Origin: Nocardia sp. CDC159
GTDB taxonomy: Bacteria > Actinomycetota > Actinomycetes > Mycobacteriales > Mycobacteriaceae
Direction of reading: 5' to 3'
NCBI RefSeq assembly: GCF_023740735.1
Contig: NZ_JAMRXH010000001.1
Location: forward strand, 310,001 to 374,000
DNA: 64,000 bases
Positions 36,347-46,410 of this stretch are shown here, one piece after another; the first letter of the stretch is position 1; every line of letters starts with the position of its first letter. Below the pieces are notes generated by a model. That model saw nothing but the letters and a program-made list of their open reading frames with translations. It searched no databases and was not told where the DNA came from. The position numbers were made by a program, and so were the translations under genes.

Positions 36347-36368
36347 ACAATCAGGCATTGCTGATTGT
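36347..36368. promoter_or_regulatory. Palindromic operator upstream of the MspA-type porin gene
   Basis: Perfect inverted repeat ACAATCAG - GCATTG - CTGATTGT: 8-bp arms with a 6-bp spacer, 22 bp in all, 34 bp upstream of the porin start. The size and symmetry suit a TetR/GntR-type dimer. It lies in an AT-rich island within the promoter region (TTAACTAGAGTC follows), so binding would probably block transcription. The regulator is not encoded next door. Confidence 0.65.
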
Positions 36369-36448
36369 TAACTAGAGTCTATGGGCTTTCCCGCGCGCGG
36401 TGACATGACGCCGATCACACCTCCAGCTCCCGAAAGACTGTCGCATTC

Positions 36449-37390
36449 TCAGCGTTTCGCGTCGCGAATCACCATGGCGGCGACCACCGAGCGGGCGGGC
36501 AGCCGACGCCACCCCGGCCAGGGCCGCGGACCCTCGTCGCCCCGCAGGCAGGACAGCCGGTGCAGCGCCTGGCCGCGATAGCCCGGATGCGTGAGCGCGG
36601 CCTGGGCGGCGCGAGTGACCAGATGCAGTTCGCGAATGTCGCGCAGCAGGAAATAACCCGCCCAGCGCAGCACGTCGTGCCCGTAGGCGCGGGTGAATTC
36701 GGCGTACTGCTGGGTGGTGGTCCAGCCCAGCGACACCAGTTCCAGCGCCGTGGGCACCAGATCCCATTCCGGCGGCCCGATCGCGAGCTGGTCGAGATTG
36801 CGCAGCAGGACGCGGCCGTCGCGGGTCACGATCACCGCATTCGGGGTGGCATTGCCGTGGATGACGGTCCACGGACGTCCGCCCGGCAGGGCCCGCCACC
36901 GATCGCGCAGCCACGCCACCTGGTCGCCGAGCCAGCGACGGTCGGCGTCGCCGAGCGCGCTGGCGCACCGGATGCGCTGCTCGAGCGGCCCGAACGGCTC
37001 CACCAGGCCCAGCTCGAGGTCGGTGGGCTGGGGCAGGGCGTGCAGGTGCGCGAGGGCCGCGGCGACCTCGGCGGGCGTGCCGGGACGGTAGGGCGGCAGT
37101 TCGTGCCAGAAGGTGACGGCGTGGCCGTGGCTGCGCACCGGCTGGTCGATATCCGAAACCGGTTGCACGGCACCGACTCCCGAAGCGCGCAACCAGCGCG
37201 CGCCGACGATCACCCGCCGCGCCGCCGCCGCGCGGTCCGGCCGGTGCACGCGCGCGACCAGGCCGCCGGGTAGCCGGTAGACCGCACTCACGCTCAGTCG
37301 CAGCGGCTCGCGGTCGGCGCGAATCCCGGCCCGCAGGCACGCCGCCCGCACGACCGTTCGCATATCGGGACTGCAGGAATTCGCGGTCAT
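36449..37390 (-). CDS. APH/choline kinase-fold protein with altered catalytic motif
   Basis: About 313 residues of the aminoglycoside phosphotransferase superfamily: N-lobe SVSAVYRLPGGLVARVHRPD, ATP lobe hinge VTFWHELPPY, and catalytic loop TVIHGNATPNAVI with the metal-site region VLLRNLDQLAIGPPEWDLVP. In the Brenner motif the usual HGD is HGN (codon AAT), so the catalytic base Asp is Asn. The second metal Asp appears kept in NLDQ. It may be a weak or dead kinase, or use another base. Start choice: ATG at 37390 has GGGGACC upstream; ATGs at 37444 and 37363 are alternatives. Confidence 0.78.
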   Translation of the reverse strand: MTANSCSPDMRTVVRAACLRAGIRADREPLRLSVSAVYRLPGGLVARVHRPDRAAAARRVIVGARWLRASGVGAVQPVSDIDQPVRSHGHAVTFWHELPPYRPGTPAEVAAALAHLHALPQPTDLELGLVEPFGPLEQRIRCASALGDADRRWLGDQVAWLRDRWRALPGGRPWTVIHGNATPNAVIVTRDGRVLLRNLDQLAIGPPEWDLVPTALELVSLGWTTTQQYAEFTRAYGHDVLRWAGYFLLRDIRELHLVTRAAQAALTHPGYRGQALHRLSCLRGDEGPRPWPGWRRLPARSVVAAMVIRDAKR

Positions 37391-37534
37391 ACGGTCCCCA
37401 ACCGTCGCGCCGTCGTGCCCGAGCTCGAACTGCTTCGCACCCATGGTCGCACAGCGTGCCGGATTGCGAAGCGGAGCAAGCAGATTCGCCGGAGGTTGGC
37501 TGGTACGCGCGGACGGCCACCGCGAGAGCGGCCC

Positions 37535-38497
37535 TCAGCGCGCACCCGACAGCGCGCGGGCCAGCCGGTCGCCGAGGGCGGCCAGGGCGGCAGCGAGTTC
37601 CGGTGATTCCCGCACGCCGAAGTCGACCCCCAGCGAACTCAACCGCGCGGCAAGCCAATCCGGGCTGTCGTCGCGCACCTCCCGCAGGCGGCAGCGGTTC
37701 TCGCCGAGCGCCTCCAGGGCCTCCGGCTGCTCCCCCAGCCGCCCCGAGACGCGCTGTGCCGAGGCGTGGATCGTGATGTCGACGTGGTACTTCGGTGTGC
37801 CCCAATCGGATCTATCACCGGCGACGAATGCCGCCGCATCGGCTGCGGGCAACGGACGGGCAACGAAGCGCGCGCCGGTCGGGAACGGGTCGGCAATGCG
37901 ATCGACCCGGAAGCTGCGCCAATCCGACCGGTCCAGATCGTAAGCCACCAGATACCAGCGCCGCCCGGCGACCGCCAATCCCGCCGGTTCCACATGCCGT
38001 CGGGGCGCGGCGCCGCCGCGATAGCCGAACCGCACCCGCTCCCCATTGGTCACGGCCGCGGCCAGACTCGCGAGCACCTCGGGATCGACGAGCGCCCCGT
38101 CGCCGCCCACGGCCGAGACGGCCCCGGCCACCACCCGCACCCGCCGCCGTAACCGGGTGGGCAGTACCTGCTCCAGCTTCGCCAGCGCCCGCACCGCGGC
38201 CTCCTCGATTCCGGCGACGGCCTGGCCGGCCGCCGACCGCAGTCCCACCGCGACGGCCACCGCCTCCTCATCGTCGAGCAGCAGCGGCGGCATGGCCGCC
38301 CCGGCGGCGAGCCGATAGCCCCCGCCCGCGCCCATACTCGCCTCGACCGGATAGCCCAGCTCCCGCAGCCGCTCGATATCGCGCCGCACGGTTCGGTCGG
38401 TCACCCCGAGCCGCTGGGCCAATTCGCTGCCGGGCCACTCCCGCGGGGTCTGCAGGAGTGAGAGCAGGCGCAGCAGCCGGGCGGGGGTATCGGTCAT
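37535..38497 (-). CDS. WYL-domain transcriptional regulator (YafY/DeoR-type HTH)
   Basis: 320 residues. N-terminal HTH_11 block: RLLRLLSLLQTPREWPGSELAQRLGVTDRTVRRDIERLRELGYPVEA; then GGYRLAAGAAMPPLLLDDEEAVAVAVGLR, and the WYL domain with HVEPAGLAVAGRRWYLVAYDLDRSDWRSFRVDRI, where RWYLVAYD is the defining motif. WYL domains bind nucleic acids or small ligands and often control stress or defence genes. There is no defence island nearby. The ATG three codons into the longest frame is chosen. Its target is unknown. Confidence 0.9.
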   Translation of the reverse strand: MTDTPARLLRLLSLLQTPREWPGSELAQRLGVTDRTVRRDIERLRELGYPVEASMGAGGGYRLAAGAAMPPLLLDDEEAVAVAVGLRSAAGQAVAGIEEAAVRALAKLEQVLPTRLRRRVRVVAGAVSAVGGDGALVDPEVLASLAAAVTNGERVRFGYRGGAAPRRHVEPAGLAVAGRRWYLVAYDLDRSDWRSFRVDRIADPFPTGARFVARPLPAADAAAFVAGDRSDWGTPKYHVDITIHASAQRVSGRLGEQPEALEALGENRCRLREVRDDSPDWLAARLSSLGVDFGVRESPELAAALAALGDRLARALSGAR

Positions 38498-38539
38498 GCG
38501 GCCCATCGTGCCGCATATATAGGACAGCTTCGGTCCGGC

Positions 38540-39070
38540 TCAGCCCTGCGGCGGCAGATCGCGATCGGGCAGGTTGAGCAGGATCAGCCCCACCGAGGCG
38601 ATGAGGAAGTTCTGCAAGGCGGCCGCGGAGGCGTTGACCTCCTTGTTGGCCCACATCCGGAACCACTCGCCGCCGATGGTGAGGAAGCCGCCGAGGAACA
38701 GCACGATGGCCATGATCCAGCCGAGCGAGGACAGCTTGGTGGCCAGGGCCTGGGCCGGGCGACCGGTGAGGGTGCGGACCCAGGCGACCGCGGCCGACAG
38801 CAGCACCAGGGCGATGAGCAGTTCCCAGATCACGATGAGGATGTAGACGACCCAGACCACGGTGCCGTTGGTGATGGCATGCCAGTCCACCGACGGGTGG
38901 TGCAGGGTCTGGCGCATGCCCAGCACGGCCGTGACACCGCGCCGGTTGGTATCGGTGTCGGTGATGTTGGTGATCGCGACGATCAGGTAGTACAACCCCG
39001 TGATCGCGGCGAGCACGGTCACCGCCATCCGACGGCTCCCGACCACATCGAGAAATCCCCTGGTACGCAT
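38540..39070 (-). CDS. DUF2165 family small integral membrane protein
   Basis: 176 residues with four transmembrane helices: VTVLAAITGLYYLIVAITNITD, VVWVVYILIVIWELLIALVLL, LGWIMAIVLFLGGFLTIGGEWFRMW, and FLIASVGLILL. The order of motifs (NITDTDTN, WHAITNGTVVW, GGEWFRMWANKEVN) matches the DUF2165 family of predicted small integral membrane proteins. Function is not known. It precedes the WYL gene by 42 bp on the same strand, so the two may be co-transcribed. Confidence 0.82.
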   Translation of the reverse strand: MRTRGFLDVVGSRRMAVTVLAAITGLYYLIVAITNITDTDTNRRGVTAVLGMRQTLHHPSVDWHAITNGTVVWVVYILIVIWELLIALVLLSAAVAWVRTLTGRPAQALATKLSSLGWIMAIVLFLGGFLTIGGEWFRMWANKEVNASAAALQNFLIASVGLILLNLPDRDLPPQG

Positions 39071-39137
39071 CGCGCTCCACCCTGCCGAAGTGCTGCTGTC
39101 CGGAAGCGATTGTGTCACATCCGGATACCCGGGCACG

Positions 39138-39419
39138 CTAGCGCGGGGCGCCCACGGCGGGCCGGCGACCGGCCTCCTCGGCGGGCTGCACCACGACCTG
39201 CGCGGGGCGGTCGGTCGGCGGCCCGCTGTGCTGGGCGTAGCCCAGCCAACCGGTTCCGACGAAGGTGGCCAGCAGCAGTGCGGTCGGCAATTCGAGCAGC
39301 AGCCACCCGGGCGGGCAGTACGCGCCGAAACCGGTCGCCACCGGTTTGCGAGCCACTTCGGCGCGGGTCGTGCCGATCGGCACCGACCACCGCGCCGCCC
39401 CCGGTGTCGCCTGTCCCAC
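39138..39419 (-). CDS. Hypothetical single-pass membrane protein
   Basis: 93 residues, not recognised. A polar N-terminus (GQATPGAARWSVPIGTTRAE) leads to a conserved-looking CPPGW and one membrane helix (LLLELPTALLLATFVGTGWLGY), then a Pro/Arg-rich tail. The GTG at 39419 is chosen because GGAGG lies five bases upstream; the longest in-frame start (39473) has none. Single transcript next to the DUF2165 gene. Real gene status is likely but not certain. Confidence 0.55.
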   Translation of the reverse strand: MGQATPGAARWSVPIGTTRAEVARKPVATGFGAYCPPGWLLLELPTALLLATFVGTGWLGYAQHSGPPTDRPAQVVVQPAEEAGRRPAVGAPR

Positions 39420-39582
39420 TCGAACCTCCGTCAGTTTCGAGTGCCCGGCCGTTTGCCGAGCTACCGCCAGCACAACAGAATGCCGAACGAGGACCCGCGG
39501 CGCACGGATTATCGACCGGACGATCGGCGTGTCCGCAAAAGTTTGCTGGAAAGTAGGCCGCAGCTATCGCCGCCGGGCCGGT

Positions 39583-40059
39583 TCAGCGCTCCGCCGCGTC
39601 GGGCAATCGGGGCGGGCACACCCCGCCGGGCACGGTCGCCAGCTCGAAGTGCCAGTACTCGTTGTCGAACGTCCGGCACAGTCCCCACCGATTCCCGTTG
39701 GCCTCGAGCCACTGCGCGCCCTGCACCGGTCCCACATCCACGGCCCGGCCCTGGACATGGGTGGACTCGCCGGGCGGCAGCACCCAACGCCGCGCCTCCT
39801 CGGGGCTGCCGTAGGTGCGGATGCCGTCCTCCCACAGCGCCTCCTGCTCGGCGGGGGTGCGATAGCCGGAGGTGATCGACAGCGGCACGCCCTGCGCGTG
39901 TGCCTCGGCCTCGGCGAGCGAGTACGCGGCGGCCAGCGTGGGATCCAGACCGGCCGTCCCGGCGGCCGATTCGATGGCATGGGCCTGCGACCCGGATACC
40001 GTCGGCCCCCACATCGCAACCCCCACCACGACCGCAGACCCCGCAATTTCTCGCAGCAC
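39583..40059 (-). CDS. M15 family D-Ala-D-Ala carboxypeptidase-like protein (VanY type)
   Basis: 158 residues: signal peptide (IAGSAVVVGVAMWGPTVSGSQAHA) and a small M15B metallopeptidase domain. The zinc ligands appear in STHVQGRAVDVGP (SxHxxGxAxD) and NEYWHFEL (ExxWH); GYRTPAEQEALWEDG is the usual upstream block. It would trim D-alanine from peptidoglycan stems outside the cell. It is divergent from the XRE regulator gene, 81 bp apart. Homologues are compact in actinomycetes. Confidence 0.9.
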   Translation of the reverse strand: MLREIAGSAVVVGVAMWGPTVSGSQAHAIESAAGTAGLDPTLAAAYSLAEAEAHAQGVPLSITSGYRTPAEQEALWEDGIRTYGSPEEARRWVLPPGESTHVQGRAVDVGPVQGAQWLEANGNRWGLCRTFDNEYWHFELATVPGGVCPPRLPDAAER

Positions 40060-40140
40060 GCCGCCGATCGTAACCTTCGCTACCGATTCGGGCCGCCAGC
40101 CGGGCCGCCGTGTCCCGTTCGCCGGGTGGGGCTTCCTACA

Positions 40141-41019
40141 ATGAAAAAGATGACCGATCGGGGAGAATTGGGCCGATTCCTACGATCCCGTCGGGAACGG
40201 GTGCGGCCCGAGGAGGTGGGGCTGCCGATCGCGGGGGTGCGCCGCACGCCGGGCCTGGGCTGTGCCGAGCTGGCCACCCTGGCCGGGGTGAGCGTCGACT
40301 ACTACGCTCGGCTCGAGTGCGGGCGGGAGACCGATCCCGGTGCGGGCGTGCTGTATCGGCTCGCCACGGCGCTGCGGCTGACCGACGCCGAGGCGGCGCA
40401 CCTGACCGCGCTCGCGGCGCGCGGTTCCGGGCGGCAGCGGGTGCCGTGCCGCACCCTCGACCGCACGATCTGTCCCGCCACCCGCACGATGCTGGAGACG
40501 CTGCGCCCACATCCGGCGTTGGTGGTGAGCCGTCTGGACGATCTGCTCGCCGCGAATCCCGCTGGGCTGGCCCTGTTTCCGGGCATCACCGACTTTCCGC
40601 CGCTGCCGCGCAATCTGATTCGCTATCGTTTCCTGCATCCGGCCGCGCGTCGGCTGTTCGCGGATCGGGAGCGCTCGGTCACCGGCAGCGTCGCGCGGCT
40701 GCGGGCCGCGGCGGGTGATCCGGACGATCCGGAACCGGCCGCGCTGATCGGCGAATTGTGCGTCAAGAGCCCGGAATTCGCACGGCTGTGGCAGCGCCGC
40801 GATGGCGTCCAACCGGGCAGCGCCGAGCGCTACGATCATCCGACCGTCGGCCGGATGCGGCTGGCGGTCGAGGACCTTCCGCTTCCCCGCAGCGGCGGGC
40901 GGCGCCTGATCATCCATTCGGCCGAACCGGGCACATCCGACCACGACGCCATGGTGCTGCTCGATCTGTCCACCCAGCCAACCCTTTCCGATCCATCCGA
41001 CGCGATCGAGCTCGGCTGA
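40141..41019 (+). CDS. XRE-type HTH regulator with MmyB-like ligand-binding domain
   Basis: 292 residues. HTH_31/XRE domain: ELGRFLRSRRERVRPEEVGLP, then RRTPGLGCAELATLAGVSVDYYARLECGRETDPGAGVLYRLATALRLTDAEAAHL; the remainder (LVVSRLDDLLAANPAGLALFPG, NLIRYRFLHPAARRLF, SPEFARLWQRRDG, HPTVGRMRLAVEDLPLP) is the MmyB-like PAS-type ligand domain that binds fatty acids in MmyB. Many actinomycetes carry tens of these. Start at 40141 (ATGAAAAAGATG) or 40150. Target genes may be the divergent peptidase gene. Confidence 0.9.
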   Translation: MKKMTDRGELGRFLRSRRERVRPEEVGLPIAGVRRTPGLGCAELATLAGVSVDYYARLECGRETDPGAGVLYRLATALRLTDAEAAHLTALAARGSGRQRVPCRTLDRTICPATRTMLETLRPHPALVVSRLDDLLAANPAGLALFPGITDFPPLPRNLIRYRFLHPAARRLFADRERSVTGSVARLRAAAGDPDDPEPAALIGELCVKSPEFARLWQRRDGVQPGSAERYDHPTVGRMRLAVEDLPLPRSGGRRLIIHSAEPGTSDHDAMVLLDLSTQPTLSDPSDAIELG

Positions 41020-41114
41020 ACCGCGTCCGCGTGTCCGCGGCCGCGGGAGCAACGCACCGGCTACCGTGGTAGCCGAGTCGCGCGCCGCGTGGCCTCGACG
41101 GCGAGGAGGGTGTG

Positions 41115-41462
41115 ATGGCTCTGCCGATTTCGACGAATGTGCTGATCCCCATCGCGGCCGCCCTGGGCGCGGCAACTTTGGTGGCGCTCACAGTGATCGC
41201 GCCGCAACGGCGTGGTCACCGGGCGGAGGACCATCGATCGCATGCCGATGTCCCGATCGGAAACCGGCCGGGTCCGACGGCCCGGGGCGCGGCGGGTGCG
41301 GCACTGCGGCCGAGCGACACCAGCACTCTCGCGGACAACGCGGCGCCGGACACCCACGGCCGCGTCTCCGGCCCCGGCCGAGGACATGACGCGGGCCCGG
41401 GGCGCGGACGACGCGCGGGCCCGGGCCGCGGCCGCGATGTCGGCCCGCGCAAGCGAGCGTGA
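41115..41462 (+). CDS. Small membrane protein with Arg/Gly-rich tail
   Basis: 115 residues, unrecognised. One N-terminal membrane helix (VLIPIAAALGAATLVALTVIA), then a polar region and a C-terminal tail built from GPGRG repeats (GPGRGHDAGPGRGRR, GPGRGRDVGPRKRA), strongly basic. GAGGAGGG lies just before the ATG. The repeat tail could bind nucleic acid, lipid head groups or polyanions at the membrane. A real gene is plausible, but such Arg/Gly-rich sequence can also arise in non-coding GC-rich DNA. Confidence 0.5.
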   Translation: MALPISTNVLIPIAAALGAATLVALTVIAPQRRGHRAEDHRSHADVPIGNRPGPTARGAAGAALRPSDTSTLADNAAPDTHGRVSGPGRGHDAGPGRGRRAGPGRGRDVGPRKRA

Positions 41463-41605
41463 CACCGCTGCGCCGGAACACCCACTGCGGGAACGGATTC
41501 GAAACGCGAACAGCGGGTAGTCCGAAGTACGCGGACGATCGGGCCGACATGAGGATCGATAGTGTGGTGAGCGGCGAGAACACCCCAGCACGAGGCGGAA
41601 CCCGG

Positions 41606-42996
41606 ATGTCGCGGCGGATATTCATTGCCGGGCTGGGCGCGGTCGCGGCCGGACGGCTGGCCCCCGCGCGGGCGGACGCCGTGGATCCGGGGGCCTGGGA
41701 CGCGTTGCGGCGGCAGCTACGCGGGACGGTCGTGCTGCCCGAGGACGGCGAATTCGGTTCGGCGAAGGCCGTGTTCGAGCCGCGCTTCGACACCCTCGTG
41801 CCGCTGGCGGTGGTGCGCGCGGCCGATGAGAACGATGTCCGCACCGCGATGCTCTTCGCGCGCGACCACGGGCTGCCGATCGCCGCGCGCGCCGGAGGCC
41901 ATTCCTATGTGGGCGCGTCCGCCACCTCCGGTGCGCTCGTGATCGACGTGCGCCGCCTGGCCGAGGTCAGGGTTCACGACGAGCGGGTCACCATCGGCGC
42001 CGGAGCGAGCAACTTCGCCGTGCAGCAGGCCCTGGATCGGGTGCGGCGCACCCTGCCGCTGGGCACCTGCCCGACCGTGGGTGTCGCGGGACTGGCGCTC
42101 GGCGGCGGGCTCGGCGTGGAGAACCGGCGATACGGACTGAGCTGCGATCGACTGGTCTCGGCGAAACTGATACTGCCCGAGGGGATCGCGGTCGAGACGT
42201 CACCGGATCGGCTGCCCGACCTGTTCTGGGCGCTGCGCGGGGCGGGCGGCAGCGTCGGAATCGTCACCTCCCTGACCTTCGCGACCATTCCGGCCGAGCC
42301 CAAGGACGTTGTGCGGCTGGCCTTTCCGGTCGACACGGCGACCAGCGTCCTGAACGGCTGGGCGAGCTGGCTGCCCACCGCGGACCGCGCCGTCTGGGCG
42401 AACCTGCAGATCTCGGCCACCGCCGCCGGGGTCGGCTGCTCGGCCCTGCTCACCTGCCCGGCCGGGCGCGGCGGCGAGGCCGCCCAGGCATTGGCCGCCG
42501 CCGCGGGGGTGACGCCCACGCGCACCGATCGCCGCATCCTCACCCATCTCGAGGCCGTGCGGAATCTCGGCGGCGGCGAGACGACGGCGCGATCGGACAA
42601 GGCCGCCGGATCCGACGTGCTCACCACCGCCTCCCCCGCGGCGGCCGAGACGATCGTCGACCTCGTCGCCGCCCGCTCCCGAAGCGGCGCACGGGGTTAC
42701 GTCCTGATCGATCCGCTGGACGGAGCCGTCCGGGAGACCGCCGCCGGGGCCACGGCATTCCCCTGGCGCGACCACGCCGCCACCCTGCAGTGGATCGTCG
42801 ACCAGCCCGACGCCACCGCCCGCTCCTGGATCCTCGACGCCCACCGAGCCCTCGATCGGCACTCGGTGGGGGCCTACGTCAACTACCTCGAGCCCGGCGA
42901 CGATCCGCGCCGCTACTACGGCCCCAACCTGGACCGGCTGCGCATGCTGCGCAGGATCATCGACCCCGGCGGCCGTCTGCGGCCCGGTATCGAGTT

Positions 42997-43000
<4 letters not shown>
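41606..43000 (+). CDS. Tat-exported BBE-type FAD-dependent oxidoreductase
   Basis: 464 residues. N-terminus [15 protein letters not shown] is a twin-arginine-like signal with cleavage near APARA. FAD-binding_4 domain: [12 protein letters not shown] with the His for covalent 8-alpha linkage, and [19 protein letters not shown] with the Cys expected to make the second (6-S-cysteinyl) bond; both residues present suggests bicovalent FAD as in berberine-bridge and glucooligosaccharide oxidases. The C-terminal BBE domain is complete ([21 protein letters not shown]). It would oxidise an alcohol or sugar outside the membrane. The stop interlocks with that of fumarase on the other strand. Confidence 0.9.
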
Positions 43001-44673
<1,673 letters not shown>

Positions 44674-44749
44674 GATCGCACTCCTATGGGCAGGGTCTCC
44701 GGTCAAGCTCGAAATCGCACTGTAATCACGCCCCGCCGCGCCGCCGATC

Positions 44750-44763
44750 TCAGGCAAGCCTAA
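44750..44763. promoter_or_regulatory. Possible DtxR/IdeR-like iron box
   Basis: TCAGGCAAGCCTAA contains the palindrome AGGCAAGCCT and, on the minus strand, reads TTAGGCTTGCCTGA. It matches 11 of 14 positions of the right part of the actinobacterial iron box. It is placed 77 bp upstream of the Fe-S fumarase start and 119 bp upstream of the divergent MarR gene. A single degenerate match; could be chance. Confidence 0.3.
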
Positions 44764-44881
44764 TCTTCCCGGTACGCCGCCAGGTTGCACCTTCAACCCA
44801 GGCGGTGTACCTGTCGTTTGAAGTGGTGGCCGACGACGGGGAGGCAATAGCATTGGACAACCAGGGACCTGGAGAGGAATC

Positions 44882-45367
44882 GTGACCGAACCCCGTTGGC
44901 TCGACGACCTCGAGAAGCGCGCCTGGCTGGGCTTCGTGTTCACCCGCGACCTGATCGCCGCCGCGGTCGGCCGGGATTCGCTGCGCGCGTCCAATCTCAC
45001 CTATGTCGAGTACACGGTCCTGGCACGCCTCGCCGACGCCCCCGAACAGCGCCGCAGCTTCGCCGATCTGGCGGCCGTGCTGGAATGGTCGCAGAGCCGG
45101 CTCTCCCATCAGATCACCCGGATGGAGAAGCGCGGACTCGTTGCGCGCGAATCCATTCCGGACGACGCCCGGCGCACCGCCGCGGTCCTCACCACCAAGG
45201 GCGCCGAGGTTCTGGCCACGGCCGCCCCCGCGCATGTGGACAGCGTACGCAGGCACATGATCGATGTGCTCGACCGCGATCAGCTCTCCGCCCTCGCCGA
45301 CATCTACGACACCCTGCTGGCCCATCACCGCGGTGACATCCGGGCCGAGATGCGGCGTCAGGCCTGA
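44882..45367 (+). CDS. MarR family transcriptional regulator
   Basis: 161 residues. Winged HTH typical of Mar[74 protein letters not shown], including the wing DDAR. The N-terminal helix ends with LTYVEY. GTG start with GGAGAGGA upstream. It is followed by the promoter of the Rsb operon but does not appear to be part of it. It is divergent from the fumarase gene, about 210 bp apart; whether it regulates that gene is unknown. Confidence 0.9.
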   Translation: MTEPRWLDDLEKRAWLGFVFTRDLIAAAVGRDSLRASNLTYVEYTVLARLADAPEQRRSFADLAAVLEWSQSRLSHQITRMEKRGLVARESIPDDARRTAAVLTTKGAEVLATAAPAHVDSVRRHMIDVLDRDQLSALADIYDTLLAHHRGDIRAEMRRQA

Positions 45368-45374
45368 CCGGACA

Positions 45375-45407
45375 GGTTTGGTTTGTGCCCCATCGGGTAT
45401 GGGGTAA
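45375..45407 (+). promoter_or_regulatory. Two overlapping sigma-F/sigma-B-type promoters
   Basis: GGTTT at 45375-45379 is followed after 15 bp by GGGTAT at 45395-45400; a second GGTTT at 45380-45384 is followed after 17 bp by GGGTAA at 45402-45407. Both fit the actinobacterial sigma-F/B consensus GGTTT-N14-17-GGGTA. They lie about 100 bp upstream of rsbR and would make the partner-switching operon respond to the sigma factor it controls, a feedback seen in known sigB systems. Transcription start not mapped. Confidence 0.7.
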
Positions 45408-45502
45408 GACTAGGCTCGACAGTGGCAAGCGATGAGCAGCCGCGTGCGAGCCACCCCTGACGAGCAACCGACCTACCCTTACGAAAGGGGCAGGAGATTC
45501 CA

Positions 45503-46396
45503 ATGTCCGACGTGTCCATCGGCCTGTCGCCGGATTCACGGCCGGCCGGCCCGGTCGACAACCTCCTTCCGGAGCTGGTCGAACACCTGCGTCAGAACCG
45601 CACCGAGCTCCGCGAGGAATGGGCCCGTCGCATCACCGACGCCCAGCTGCTCACCGCGATGACGCCGGAGGAGATCTTCTCCGAGGCCACCTCGATCTTC
45701 GACAACTACGTCGAGGTGCTCGAGACCGGTAGCGTCGAGGCCCTGCAGGCCTACGCCCGCGACCTGTCCGAGCGCATCATTCCCCGAGGCGTCGAGACCG
45801 ACGAGGTCATCGGCATCGTGCTGCTGCTGCGAGACGTGCTGGCCCGCAGCCTGTTCGAGAAGTACCAGTCCAATTTCGACCTGCTCAAACGGGTGCTCGA
45901 CGCCTACGAACCGGCCGCCAACCGGATCGCCAACACCGTGGCCGTGTCCTTCGTGCAGGAGCGCGAGCGCGTCATCCGCCAGCAGCAGGAAGCCATCCGC
46001 GAGCTGTCCACTCCCGTGCTCCAGGTGCGCGAGCAGCTGCTGATCCTCCCGATCATCGGCGTGCTCGACTCCCAGCGTGCCCGCCAGCTCACCGAGCAGC
46101 TGCTGCGCGCGATCCGCGCCAACCGCGCCAAGGTCGTCGTGATCGACATCACCGGTGTGCCGATGATCGACTCCACCGTCGCCAACCACCTGGTGCAGAC
46201 CGTCGACGCCTCGGGCCTGATGGGCGCCAATGTCATTCTCACCGGCCTGTCCTCCGAGATCGCGCTCGCGCTGGTCACCATCGGCCTGGATCTGACCAAG
46301 ATGAACGCGGTCGGCGACCTGCAGGGCGGTATCGAGGAGGCGGAGCGGCTGCTCGGATACGAGATCTCGCGACTGACCGATCGCGACGGACGGTAG
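45503..46396 (+). CDS. rsbR: RsbR-type stressosome protein with C-terminal STAS domain
   Basis: 297 residues. N-terminal helical domain of the RsbRD type (residues about 20-165: LVEHLRQNRTELREEWARRITDAQLLTAMTPEEIF, FEKYQSNFDLLKRVLDAYEPAAN), a linker helix, and a STAS domain (residues about 170-290: LPIIGVLDSQRARQLTEQLLRAIRANRAKVVVIDITGVPMIDSTVANHLVQT). The DST in GVPMIDSTVA is the site phosphorylated by RsbT in RsbR proteins. It senses stress and, with RsbS, forms a cytoplasmic scaffold that traps RsbT. GGAGA precedes the ATG. First gene of the module. Confidence 0.92.
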   Translation: MSDVSIGLSPDSRPAGPVDNLLPELVEHLRQNRTELREEWARRITDAQLLTAMTPEEIFSEATSIFDNYVEVLETGSVEALQAYARDLSERIIPRGVETDEVIGIVLLLRDVLARSLFEKYQSNFDLLKRVLDAYEPAANRIANTVAVSFVQERERVIRQQQEAIRELSTPVLQVREQLLILPIIGVLDSQRARQLTEQLLRAIRANRAKVVVIDITGVPMIDSTVANHLVQTVDASGLMGANVILTGLSSEIALALVTIGLDLTKMNAVGDLQGGIEEAERLLGYEISRLTDRDGR

Positions 46397-46410
46397 GTCA
46401 GGGTGGGCAC

